Positions 14,895 to 24,363 of a DNA stretch of 28,807 bases are shown one piece after another (the stretch's first letter is position 1; the number at the start of each line of letters is the position of its first letter). This DNA is from Candidatus Aerophobota bacterium. Lineage in GTDB: Bacteria > Aerophobota > Aerophobia > Aerophobales > AE-B3A. Location: contig JAUWAK010000001.1 in the NCBI GenBank assembly GCA_030602105.1, positions 1-28,807 on the forward strand, written 5' to 3'. Below the pieces are notes generated by a model. That model did no database searches. It worked only from the letters and a program-made list of their open reading frames with translations, and was not told the origin of the DNA. The translations under genes were made by a program, and so were the position numbers.

Positions 14895-14968
14895 AATCTC
14901 TCCAGAGTATTAAAGATCCCAGAAGCTATAGGAGCTAGGCTGGTTCGTCTTTATAAGGATTCAAGATA

Positions 14969-16324
14969 ATGAAAGCTAAAACGGAGTCAACATCCGGGCT
15001 AGGAAAGGTTCCTCCTCAAAATTTAGAAGCAGAGCGGGCTGTGCTGGGGGGTATGCTTTTAGAAAGGGAAACTATTCCTAAGGTTTTGCAGATAATTACT
15101 GAGTCTGAGAGTTTCTATTCAGAAGTTCATACTCTCATCTATGAGGGGGTTGTGAGCCTCTTCAACCAGAACAAGCCAGTAGATGTTGTCGCTCTCAAGG
15201 AGCAGTTCGGCAAAAAGGGGAAGCTCAAAGAAGTGGGAGGTGCCTCTTATCTGGCCGAATTGGTCAATTCTGTTCCTACCACGGTCAATGTTCCCTATTA
15301 TGCTCAAATTGTGAAGCAAAAGCATATCCTCAGGGACCTCTTGAAGACGGCGGATTTTATTCGTTCTCTATCCTACGATGATTCCCAGGAGCTGGATGTT
15401 GTCCTGGACAAGGCTCAGAGCTCTATATTTGACATCACCCAGCAGAGAGTCCAAACTCCCTACCAGCATATAAAGGATGTTTTGACGGGGACGTTTGAAC
15501 GTATAGAAGCGCTATACGAGAGGAAAGAGCACGTTACAGGGGTTCCCACAGGTTTTGCACAGCTGGACAGATTGACCTCCGGTTTCCAGCCTTCGGATCT
15601 GATAGTTATTGCGGGGCGTCCGTCCATAGGGAAGACTTCCTTGGCACTTAATATTGCCCAGTATGCTGGAATTGAGGCCAAGGTGCCCTTGGTTATTTTC
15701 AGTTTGGAAAGCGCCAAGGAACAGCTGGTGGAGAGGTTTTTATGTTCTGAGGCGCGGGTTGACTCCCAGAAGCTGCGCACGGGTTTTCTTTCTGAAGATG
15801 ACTGGTCCAGGCTTACTGATGCAGCGGGAGTGCTAGCTGAAGCTCCCATTTACATTGATGATTCAGCAAACATTGGTGTGCTGGAAATCAGAGCTAAAGC
15901 TCGACAGCTCAAGGCGGAGCATGATATCAGAATGGCCATAATAGATTATCTGCAATTGATGGAGGGAGACAGAAGGATTGATACCAGACAGCAGCAGATT
16001 TCGGAAATATCTCGCTCTTTGAAGGCCTTAGCCAAGGAGCTTAATATATCGGTGGTGGCCATATCGCAGCTGTCCAGGGCGGTGGAGCAAAGAGAGGATA
16101 AACGGCCTCGGCTTTCTGATCTGCGGGAATCGGGAGCTATTGAGCAAGATGCCGATCTGGTCCTTTCCTTGTACCGGGAGCATTACTATTCTAGATCGGC
16201 GGCTGATGAGGGCAAAGCCGAGATTATTATCAACAAACAGCGTCGTGGTCCTACCGACAAATTGCCCCTGATATTTATCAGCGAATACACTCGTTTTGAG
16301 AATCCGGAACTAGGGGAGATATAG
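14969..16324 (+). CDS. dnaB: Replicative DNA helicase DnaB
   Basis: DnaB is the hexameric 5'-3' helicase that unwinds the replication fork and contacts primase. The 451-residue protein has the N-terminal helical domain (PPQNLEAERAVLGGMLLERE, to about residue 110), a linker, and the RecA-like domain from about 190. Walker A is GRPSIGKTS at about 216-224 (the usual Met is Ile). Walker B is IIDYLQLM near 330. Conserved VAISQLSRAVEQREDKRP and DLRESGAIEQDADLVL follow. No intein is present. The ribosome binding site is weak (AAGGA). The usual neighbour rplI is not here; purA follows 12 bp after the stop. Confidence 0.97.
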   Translation: MKAKTESTSGLGKVPPQNLEAERAVLGGMLLERETIPKVLQIITESESFYSEVHTLIYEGVVSLFNQNKPVDVVALKEQFGKKGKLKEVGGASYLAELVNSVPTTVNVPYYAQIVKQKHILRDLLKTADFIRSLSYDDSQELDVVLDKAQSSIFDITQQRVQTPYQHIKDVLTGTFERIEALYERKEHVTGVPTGFAQLDRLTSGFQPSDLIVIAGRPSIGKTSLALNIAQYAGIEAKVPLVIFSLESAKEQLVERFLCSEARVDSQKLRTGFLSEDDWSRLTDAAGVLAEAPIYIDDSANIGVLEIRAKARQLKAEHDIRMAIIDYLQLMEGDRRIDTRQQQISEISRSLKALAKELNISVVAISQLSRAVEQREDKRPRLSDLRESGAIEQDADLVLSLYREHYYSRSAADEGKAEIIINKQRRGPTDKLPLIFISEYTRFENPELGEI

Positions 16325-17620
<1,296 letters not shown>

Positions 17621-17683
17621 AAAGGGGTGGAACTCAAGAAGTATCATTCCCTTGTGAATCCAAAAATAGTGAGAGAACGTTCC

Positions 17684-17707
17684 GTGGCGAGGAGCACTGT
17701 TCGCCGC
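17684..17707 (+). other. Hairpin in the purA-clpC spacer
   Basis: GTGGCGA (17684-17690) pairs with TCGCCGC (17701-17707) around a 10-nt loop, 7 bp with one G-T. It lies 8 bp before the terminator stem and has no T run itself. It may protect the 3' end of the purA transcript. Confidence 0.35.
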
Positions 17708-17714
17708 TGAGATG

Positions 17715-17750
17715 AACAGGGATTCAATCCAGAGTCCCTGTTATTTGTTT
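17715..17750 (+). terminator. Rho-independent terminator after purA
   Basis: AACAGGGA (17715-17722) pairs perfectly with TCCCTGTT (17735-17742) around a 12-nt loop, followed by ATTTGTTT. It ends the rpmA-dnaB-purA run and separates it from the clpC promoter. Confidence 0.7.
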
Positions 17751-17814
17751 GGCGATACTAAGAGGAGAGGTCCACCTATTCTGTCAGAAGAGTCTTGTTG
17801 GCCTTGAAAATCTC

Positions 17815-17842
17815 TTGACTAAATCCCTATTTTTGCTATAGT
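17815..17842 (+). promoter_or_regulatory. Promoter for clpC and the downstream operon
   Basis: TTGACT (17815-17820), a 16-bp spacer and TATAGT (17837-17842), with TG at the extended -10 position (TGCTATAGT). The start would be near 17849, about 17 nt before the clpC ATG. I see no CtsR or CIRCE heat-shock operator around it. Confidence 0.75.
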
Positions 17843-17865
17843 TTCTGAGGAACGAGGAGAAGGAG

Positions 17866-20319
17866 ATGTTCAATAGGTTTACCGAAAGAGCGAGAAAGGT
17901 GATCCTCTTGGCAAGGGAGGAGGCCAAGAGATTAGACCACGATTATCTAGGAACAGAACATATTCTGTTGGGATTGATTCGAGAAGGAGAGGGAGTAGGA
18001 GCCACAGCTCTGCAACAATTGGGAATAGATCTGGCTCATGTTCGGGAAGAGGTGGAAAAAGCAGTGGGTAGAGGTGGAGGGGGTTTGTTCCTGGGTCAGA
18101 TTCCCTTCACTCCGAGGGCAAAGAAGGTCTTGGAGCTAGCGGTGGCAGAGGCTAAGAATTTAGGGCACAACTATGTGGGAACAGAACATATTCTATTGGG
18201 ATTGATCCGGGAAGAGGAAGGTGTGGCTGCGCAGGTTCTTACCAGCCTGGGAGCAGACTTAGAGAAGGTAAGGCAACAAGCAATTAATCTCTTAGGCGGG
18301 GGCCCAAAGGTTGTTTCTTCTACTTCCGCCCCTTCCACTAATACTCCTACACTGGACAGATTTGGTCGGGATCTGACTCAATCCGCCAGGAATGGCGAAC
18401 TTGATCCGGTCATAGGAAGACAGAAAGAGATTGAGAGGGTTATACAGATTCTCTCCCGTCGGACGAAGAACAACCCAGTTCTCATAGGAGAGGCAGGGGT
18501 GGGAAAAACTGCTATTGCCGAGGGACTGGCCCAGAGAATTGTGGATGGATCAGCTCCCGAGCCTCTCCTGGATAAAAGGCTGATTACCATTGAGTTGGGA
18601 GGAGTAGTTGCCGGAACCAAATACCGGGGAGAGTTCGAAAAGAGGATGGAGAGAATACTGAGTGAGATCAGGAAAGCCAGGAATATTGTCCTTTTCGTGG
18701 ATGAAATACACACCTTAGTGGGAGCAGGGGCAGCTGAAGGTGCCATAGATGCATCAAATATCCTCAAGCCGGCCCTCTCCAGGGGAGAGCTGCAATGCAT
18801 AGGTGCAACGACTCTTAATGAGTATAGAAAATACATTGAGCGAGATGAAGCTCTGGAGAGAAGATTTCAGCCAGTAATGGTGAATGAACCTACGGTCAAG
18901 GAGACCATAGAAATATTAAAAGGTCTAAGAGATAGGTACGAGGCCTTTCATCGGGTAAGGATAACTGACGAAGCCGTAGTAACTGCAGTGAGGCTATCCT
19001 ATCGGTACATTCAGGGAAGATTTCTTCCCGATAAGGCCATTGACGTGATGGACGAAGGAGCAGCTAGGGTCAGACTACAAAGCAGCGCTCGTCCTGATGA
19101 TCTCAAGAGGATGGAAGAAGAGCTGGAGCAGGTGAGGAAAGAGAAGGAAGCAGCAGTTAAGGGCCAGGAATTTGAGAAAGCAGCGAGCTTTCGGGATAAA
19201 GAGAAGAAACTGAAGCAAGCCTTGGTGGAGAAAAGAACAGCATGGCAAGCTGACATGAGCAAGAAAGGGGAAAAGCAGCAGGTAACTGAGAAAGATGTAG
19301 CCTACATTGTGTCTAGCTGGACCAATATTCCGCTTCGTGACTTAACGGAGGCAGAATCCAAACGACTCCTTCGAATGGAAGAGGCTTTGCACGAAAGAAT
19401 AGTGGGACAGGAGGAAGCAATAAAGGCAATCTCCCAGTCTATTCGTCGAGCCCAGGCCGGAGTTAAGAATATTAAACGACCCATAGGAGTTTTTATGTTT
19501 CTGGGTCCAACCGGAGTGGGAAAGACAGAGGCCGCCAAGAGCCTGGCAGAGTTTCTCTTTGGCGACGAAGACGCCATGATAGGGTTGGATATGTCTGAAT
19601 ATATGGAAAAATTTACCGTATCTCGCCTTACGGGAGCTCCTCCAGGATATGTGGGATATGAAGAAGGTGGAGAGTTGACGGAGAAGGTAAGAAGGCGGCC
19701 GTACTGCGTCATCCTTCTGGATGAGATTGAAAAGGCTCATCCTGATGTTTTTAACATTCTTCTGCAAATCATGGAAAATGGAAGACTGGCCGATAACCTT
19801 GGTCATACGGTTGATTTTAGAAATACAGTCTTGATTATGACTTCTAACTTGGGAGCTGAGCAGATTGCCAGCGGAGCCAGCATGGGATTTCAAAGTGGAG
19901 AAGGAGGGGCCCTATCTTATGAAGAGATGAAGAATCGTGTCCTCTCAGAGCTCAAGCACCAATTTCGCCCTGAATTCTTGAACAGACTCGATGAAGTGAT
20001 AGTTTTTCATGCTTTGAGTAGGGAGAACTTAAAAAACATCGTAGCGCTTATGTTAGATGAAGTGAAAAAGCTAATAGAGGAGAAGGAAATAGAGCTTGAG
20101 ACAACTGAAGAGGTGAAGGATTTGATTGCCCAGGAGGGATATGATCCGGACTTCGGCGCCAGGCCCCTAAGACGTGCCATTCAGAGATTAATCGAAAATG
20201 CTCTTTCCGAGGAACTCCTGGAGGGTAAGTTTAAAGCAGGAGATAGGGTAGTAGCATCTATAAAGGATGGAAAGATAGTCTTTTCCCAGAAAAAGAGAAG
20301 CCGGAATAGGAGCTCCTGA
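17866..20319 (+). CDS. clpC: ClpC, AAA+ unfoldase of the Clp protease
   Basis: ClpC unfolds proteins and feeds them to ClpP. The 817-residue chain has two N-terminal Clp repeats (about residues 1-75 and 80-145, each with YxGTEHILLGLIRE). AAA domain 1 has Walker A GEAGVGKT near 208 and VLFVDEIHTLVGAGAAEG near 280. The middle region includes a UVR-like helix (about 420-450). AAA domain 2 has GPTGVGKT near 547 and ILLDEIEKAHPDVFN near 616. The UVR-like segment and the N repeats separate it from ClpB and ClpA. GAGGAGAAGGAG precedes the ATG. There is no ctsR-mcsAB ahead of it, so regulation differs from that of Firmicutes clpC. Confidence 0.96.
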   Translation: MFNRFTERARKVILLAREEAKRLDHDYLGTEHILLGLIREGEGVGATALQQLGIDLAHVREEVEKAVGRGGGGLFLGQIPFTPRAKKVLELAVAEAKNLGHNYVGTEHILLGLIREEEGVAAQVLTSLGADLEKVRQQAINLLGGGPKVVSSTSAPSTNTPTLDRFGRDLTQSARNGELDPVIGRQKEIERVIQILSRRTKNNPVLIGEAGVGKTAIAEGLAQRIVDGSAPEPLLDKRLITIELGGVVAGTKYRGEFEKRMERILSEIRKARNIVLFVDEIHTLVGAGAAEGAIDASNILKPALSRGELQCIGATTLNEYRKYIERDEALERRFQPVMVNEPTVKETIEILKGLRDRYEAFHRVRITDEAVVTAVRLSYRYIQGRFLPDKAIDVMDEGAARVRLQSSARPDDLKRMEEELEQVRKEKEAAVKGQEFEKAASFRDKEKKLKQALVEKRTAWQADMSKKGEKQQVTEKDVAYIVSSWTNIPLRDLTEAESKRLLRMEEALHERIVGQEEAIKAISQSIRRAQAGVKNIKRPIGVFMFLGPTGVGKTEAAKSLAEFLFGDEDAMIGLDMSEYMEKFTVSRLTGAPPGYVGYEEGGELTEKVRRRPYCVILLDEIEKAHPDVFNILLQIMENGRLADNLGHTVDFRNTVLIMTSNLGAEQIASGASMGFQSGEGGALSYEEMKNRVLSELKHQFRPEFLNRLDEVIVFHALSRENLKNIVALMLDEVKKLIEEKEIELETTEEVKDLIAQEGYDPDFGARPLRRAIQRLIENALSEELLEGKFKAGDRVVASIKDGKIVFSQKKRSRNRSS

Positions 20320-20344
20320 TCTATCTTGGGATGTGGATGAATAG

Positions 20345-22585
20345 ATGAAATCCAGCAGTAAAAGAGACCCCCTCCTCCCAAAAAAGGAGGGGATTTTCAT
20401 TAGGGCAGCCATAAGCTCAAGTTTCGCCTTATTGTTTCTTTTTATTCTGTTTGCAGAAGCAGCTCTTTCTTCCCCCCTTATTAGCCAAATTGAAATTCAG
20501 GGAAATAAGCATATTAAGAGTCGTGAAATCGAGAATGCCATCCACAGTAAGATAGGAGAGCCTCTCTCGGAAAAGATGATCAGGGACGACATGCAGGCTA
20601 TCTATGATATGGGTTATTTCTACTCGGTCCAGGTACTAAAAGAGGAAGGGGAGGCGGGACTCACGCTTATCTTTCGCATTGTAGAAAATCCCCGCATTAC
20701 GCAAATTGAACTCGACGGGCCTGAAAAAGAAGAGGAAGATAGAGTGAAAAAACTGCTCACTCTTAGACAAGGACAGATCCTTAATTTTAAGAGGGTTAAG
20801 AAAACACGAAGTAGGATCCTGCATTATTATCAGAGAAAAGGATTCTTCTCCAGCAAGGTCCAAATCTCTCAAACAAGTTCAAAGGAAGGTGAATGCAACA
20901 TTCTCATAGCCATCGAGAAGGGAGAAAGGGTGAAGATAGCTGAGGTGACGATTAGTGGTAATTCTCACCTTTCCACCGAAAAAATCCTTCCCATCTTGAA
21001 GGTAAAGCGCGGGCAGTATTTTGATGAAAAGAAGTTGAGCGAAGGTACCAAGAGAGTTATTGATAGGTATCAAAGACGTGGATATTATTTTGCAACTTTC
21101 AAAGAGCCCCGATTTGAGTTCTTTGAAAGAAGAGGAAAGCGGGTTAAGATTATCCTGGAAATACAAGAGGGGAAGAGAATCTTTGTTTCCAAGGTGAATG
21201 TTAAAGGGAATGAGTATCTCAGCTCGTCTGAGATTCTCGCCACACTAAGACCACGAAAAGGAGAGATATTCATTCCGGAATTTCTTGAGGAAGGTATTAA
21301 GCGAGTTGAGGCCAAATATGGGAAGGCGGGGTACCTTTACCTTGACATGGACCGAGACCTAGAGTTCTACAGGGAAGAGGGCCAGGTGGCTATCTCTCTT
21401 ATCATTGAAGAGGGACCTCAGGCAAGAGTGGGAAGGGTGAGTATTGAGGGAAACGAAAGGTCTAAAGAGCGAGTGTTCACACACAGCCTCCTCGTCAAAG
21501 AGGGAGAAATTTTTGACGTAGAAAAAGTAAGGGAAAGTTGGCGCAGAATTTACAATCTGGGATTCTTTGAGAAAGTAAGCATTCATCCTGTCCCTACCTC
21601 CTCCAGGAAGATTATGGATCTTCTGGTCGAGGTGGAGGAGGGTGAGCGGACAGGTAGCTTTCTTATCGGCGCGGGATACAGCCAGAATTCCGGATGGGAA
21701 GGCAAAATCCAAATTCACAAGGATAACCTCTGGGGTGAGGGCAAAAAGATATCTCTGGAGTGGGAATTCGCCAAGAATAGAAATGATTATGACATGAGTT
21801 TCCTGGATAGGTGGTGGAAAGATAAGGATCTCAGCCTGCGTCTCTCTGTTTACGATAAGGAACTTAAATATTCTGGCACAGAGAATTACAAAAAAGGAAA
21901 AACCGGAGGGAAAGTAGAGTGGGGCTGGCCTTTTCAGAAGTACGCTCGATGTTTCATTGGTCTGCGCAGCGAGCAAATTGAGATAAGCCAGGTAGATGAG
22001 GAACCTTTACCAGAGGACCTTGAAGAGGGGAAGAAGATGCGACACAGCCTGGAGTTAACTTTTGAACGAGACACCAGGGTAAGGGACGAAGCTTTCAGCG
22101 CCTACAAAGGGTCTTACTCCTATCTTTTCATGGAGACAAATGGAGGTGTGCTGCTCAAGGGGGATCTTAATTTCACCAAGTACAAGGCTGAGTTAAGAGA
22201 GTATTTGCGGAGGGGTGATTTCTGGATGTCTCCTATTCTTGCACTGCGGCTAAGGGGCAAACTAGGAGAGAGGCTTCCCTCCTATGAGAAATTCCGGGTG
22301 GGAGGCCAACAGACCCTTCGGGGATATGGTCTATACGAGTTTAGCGGAGATAAGGTGCTTCTTGGGACGGTGGAACTCAGGTTTCCTTTAGGCAAAAATA
22401 TGAGCGGGGTTATCTTTGTAGATGGTGCCGAAATTTGGGATGAAGACTCCGAGAGCCCGGAGGTTAGGACAGGTTGGGGATTTGGAGCGAGAATCATGAC
22501 GCCCATTGGTCCCCTACAGCTAGACTGGGGCGTAGGGGAAACTGGAGAGGGAGAATTCTACTTTGGAATAGGCCAGGCATTTTAG
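20345..22585 (+). CDS. bamA: BamA/Omp85 outer-membrane protein assembly factor
   Basis: BamA folds beta-barrel proteins into the outer membrane. The 746-residue protein has a long basic N-terminus, a hydrophobic signal segment (about residues 21-42, AAISSSFALLFLFILFAEAA), and five POTRA-like repeats up to about 440, each with a beta-strand such as IEIQGNKHI, VTISGNSHL, VNVKGNEYL or VSIEGNERS. A C-terminal barrel of about 300 residues follows, including GGQQTLRGYGLYEFSG (the VRGF-type motif) and ending in the aromatic strand FYFGIGQAF. The ATG at 20345 has a poor ribosome site and a hairpin follows, so the true start could be slightly different. The gene sits between clpC and lipB, not in the usual uppS-cdsA-rseP-bamA cluster. 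Confidence 0.93.
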   Translation: MKSSSKRDPLLPKKEGIFIRAAISSSFALLFLFILFAEAALSSPLISQIEIQGNKHIKSREIENAIHSKIGEPLSEKMIRDDMQAIYDMGYFYSVQVLKEEGEAGLTLIFRIVENPRITQIELDGPEKEEEDRVKKLLTLRQGQILNFKRVKKTRSRILHYYQRKGFFSSKVQISQTSSKEGECNILIAIEKGERVKIAEVTISGNSHLSTEKILPILKVKRGQYFDEKKLSEGTKRVIDRYQRRGYYFATFKEPRFEFFERRGKRVKIILEIQEGKRIFVSKVNVKGNEYLSSSEILATLRPRKGEIFIPEFLEEGIKRVEAKYGKAGYLYLDMDRDLEFYREEGQVAISLIIEEGPQARVGRVSIEGNERSKERVFTHSLLVKEGEIFDVEKVRESWRRIYNLGFFEKVSIHPVPTSSRKIMDLLVEVEEGERTGSFLIGAGYSQNSGWEGKIQIHKDNLWGEGKKISLEWEFAKNRNDYDMSFLDRWWKDKDLSLRLSVYDKELKYSGTENYKKGKTGGKVEWGWPFQKYARCFIGLRSEQIEISQVDEEPLPEDLEEGKKMRHSLELTFERDTRVRDEAFSAYKGSYSYLFMETNGGVLLKGDLNFTKYKAELREYLRRGDFWMSPILALRLRGKLGERLPSYEKFRVGGQQTLRGYGLYEFSGDKVLLGTVELRFPLGKNMSGVIFVDGAEIWDEDSESPEVRTGWGFGARIMTPIGPLQLDWGVGETGEGEFYFGIGQAF
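20369..20400 (+). terminator. Terminator-like hairpin inside the first codons of bamA
   Basis: CCCCTCCT (20369-20376) pairs perfectly with AGGAGGGG (20385-20392) around CCCAAAAA, followed by ATTTTCATT. It lies 50 bp after the clpC stop but within codons 9-16 of the bamA frame. It may partly terminate clpC transcripts, or hide an internal AGGAGGGG ribosome site. Confidence 0.5.
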
Positions 22586-22587
22586 AT

Positions 22588-23289
22588 ATGAGAAAGCTTA
22601 CCCTTCTTGACCTGGGGCAAAGGGATTACAGCGAGGTCTGGCACATTCAAGAAGACCTTGTCAAGGAAGTAATATCTGGGGCTTCGCAGGATACCTTGAT
22701 TTTAGTAGAACATACTCCGGTTGTTACCCTGGGAAGACAGGGGAGCGAGGAAGATGTCCTGGTTTCATTTGAGGATCTTTCACGGAGAGGTATTCAGTTC
22801 TTCAAGGTAGATAGAGGAGGAAGAGCCACTTTCCATGGTCCTGGGCAACTAGTCGCCTATCCCATACTTAGTTTACTGGGTCAAGATCGGGATATTCACA
22901 ACTATCTGAGAAACCTGGAGGCAGTGATTATTGGACTTCTGGCAGGTTTAGATCTCAGGGGTGAGGGAAAAGAAGATCAGGCTGGAGTGTGGATAGATGA
23001 GCAGAAAGTCGCCAGTATCGGGGTGGGGGTGAAAAAGTGGGTCACCTACCACGGATTAGCTTTGAATGTAGATATTGACCTCGATTATTTTTCTCTTATT
23101 GATCCTTGCGGAGTTGGCCAGGCAAAGATTACCTCCCTGGCCAAGGTTCTTTCATCTCAGGTAAGAATGGACCAGATCAAGAAATCCTTTGTTAGCTCTT
23201 TCTCGGAAGTATTCAAAAGGATGCCTATCCCGGAATCTTATTCTAGCTTCCCTTCAGAACGATGTCAGGAAATGGCGAGCTTTCGGTGA
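22588..23289 (+). CDS. lipB: Octanoyl-[acyl-carrier-protein]:protein octanoyltransferase LipB
   Basis: LipB moves octanoate from acyl carrier protein to lipoyl domains, the first step of lipoate synthesis; LipA then inserts sulfur. The 233-residue protein has RGGRATFHGPGQLVAYPI near residues 75-92, KVASIGVGVKKWVTYHGLAL with the catalytic lysine near 140, and PCGVGQAKITSL with the acyl-accepting Cys174. The ATG at 22588, two bases after the bamA stop, gives the family N-terminus (RKLTLLDLG). The frame is open further upstream inside bamA, but that part is not LipB-like. No lipA is in the window. Confidence 0.95.
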   Translation: MRKLTLLDLGQRDYSEVWHIQEDLVKEVISGASQDTLILVEHTPVVTLGRQGSEEDVLVSFEDLSRRGIQFFKVDRGGRATFHGPGQLVAYPILSLLGQDRDIHNYLRNLEAVIIGLLAGLDLRGEGKEDQAGVWIDEQKVASIGVGVKKWVTYHGLALNVDIDLDYFSLIDPCGVGQAKITSLAKVLSSQVRMDQIKKSFVSSFSEVFKRMPIPESYSSFPSERCQEMASFR

Positions 23290-23302
23290 GGCTCTTACGA
23301 AC

Positions 23303-23848
23303 ATGTTAATGAGAATTACAGGAGGTGAACTTAAGGGACGGAAGATAAAAACTCCTGCGGCCAGCTCCAGTCGTCCTCTTCTTTCTCGGGTGAGAAAATC
23401 CCTCTTTGACGTCTTAGGAAAGAGAATAGAAGGAAGCTCTTTTCTGGATCTCTACGCCGGATCAGGAGCAGTAGGAATTGAAGCTCTTAGCCGGGGCGCC
23501 AGGGAAGCTGTCTTGGTCGAAAAGGATCCCCGTTGTGTTTCGGTGATAAAGGAGAATCTCGCGAGGGTTGGTCTTGTTTCCGGGTTCAGAATTTACCCAA
23601 AGAACGTGTTGATAGTTCTTGGAAAGCTCCTGGAGAAAGAGACCTTTGACATTATCTTTATAGCTCCTCCCTACTACAAGGGAATGCAAAATCAGACTTT
23701 GGACATAATTGAAAAAAAGGAAATTTATGGGTATACGGTCATTGTTCAGCACTCCCCCAAGGAGAAGGTCAACTTCACCCGCAAAAACCTGGACCTGAGG
23801 AAGCAGAGAGAATATGGAGACACCATCCTAACCTTTCTTGAAGCATAG
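23303..23848 (+). CDS. rsmD: RsmD-like 16S rRNA guanine-N2 methyltransferase with altered motif IV
   Basis: RsmD methylates G966 of 16S rRNA. The 181-residue protein starts MLMRITGGELKGRKIKTPAA, has SRVRKSLFDVLG near 28-39 and the SAM-binding LDLYAGSGAVGIEALSRGA near 48-66, with the acidic VEKD after it. Motif IV, normally DPPY or NPPY, is APPY at residues 121-124 (GCT at 23663-23665), so the polar residue that orients the target amino group is missing. The enzyme may be weak, different or inactive, or the base may be a sequencing error. ATG 23303 is better spaced from GGTGAGG than ATG 23309. The gene follows lipB by 13 bp. Confidence 0.88.
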   Translation: MLMRITGGELKGRKIKTPAASSSRPLLSRVRKSLFDVLGKRIEGSSFLDLYAGSGAVGIEALSRGAREAVLVEKDPRCVSVIKENLARVGLVSGFRIYPKNVLIVLGKLLEKETFDIIFIAPPYYKGMQNQTLDIIEKKEIYGYTVIVQHSPKEKVNFTRKNLDLRKQREYGDTILTFLEA

Positions 23849-23856
23849 GAAGTTAT

Positions 23857-24363
23857 GTGTATGCCCAAGGCCATCCCCCGAAGGATTATACTTTTCTTCT
23901 CTCGCACTGTCTTCTCAACCAGAAGGTGAGAGCTGAGAGAGCCTATACCTCTGGGGTTACCCAAAGATTGCTAGGCATCCTTTCGCATTATCCGGTTTGG
24001 CTGGAGCAACTTCCCTGTCCGGAATTTTCCTTCGTAGGAGAGAGGGGAAGAAAGCCGAAGGATGAATGGGAAAACTTGAGGGGCTTTAGAGAGCACTGCT
24101 CTGATTTGGCAAATGAAATAGGGGAAAGAATAAGAGAATTGGCAGAGAGGAACGCCCCCTTTTTATTGCTGAGTATTGCTCGCTCTCCCAGTTGTTCCTC
24201 TGGTCAGGTTTACCGGGGCAAGAGACTCGTTGGGGGCAAGGGAATACTGGTGGAAGAGCTGGAAAAGCGAGTTAAACTAAATTTTCTGGAGTTCGACTTT
24301 GGAAGGGTTTCTTGGTCACTCCAAAAAATTGAGAAATGCCTGAAGGTTTTGGGAGAATTATGA
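23857..24363 (+). CDS. TudS/DUF523-like protein, probable [4Fe-4S] desulfidase-related
   Basis: The 168-residue protein resembles the DUF523 family, which includes thiouracil desulfidase TudS, an enzyme using a [4Fe-4S] cluster held by three cysteines to remove sulfur from thiolated pyrimidines. The pattern is present: LLSHCLLNQKVR (Cys18), LPCPEFSFVGERGRKP (Cys54) and SIARSPSCSSGQVYRG (Cys113), with two further cysteines at 81 and 161. Family assignment comes from these motifs and their order; the substrate is not known. The GTG start at 23857 follows AGGAAG closely. It overlaps uvrC by 4 bp (ATGA) and follows rsmD by 8 bp, so it is in an RNA-modification and DNA-repair operon. Confidence 0.7.
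   Translation: MYAQGHPPKDYTFLLSHCLLNQKVRAERAYTSGVTQRLLGILSHYPVWLEQLPCPEFSFVGERGRKPKDEWENLRGFREHCSDLANEIGERIRELAERNAPFLLLSIARSPSCSSGQVYRGKRLVGGKGILVEELEKRVKLNFLEFDFGRVSWSLQKIEKCLKVLGEL

Noticed and set aside
21359..21976. 205-codon minus-strand frame opposite bamA
   Set aside because: No recognisable motif or ribosome site; bamA on the other strand is supported by domains across the same bases.
22474..22587. Upstream extension of lipB from an ATG inside bamA
   Set aside because: The added 38 residues are unrelated to LipB and overlap the conserved BamA C-terminus; the ATG at 22588 gives the family start.
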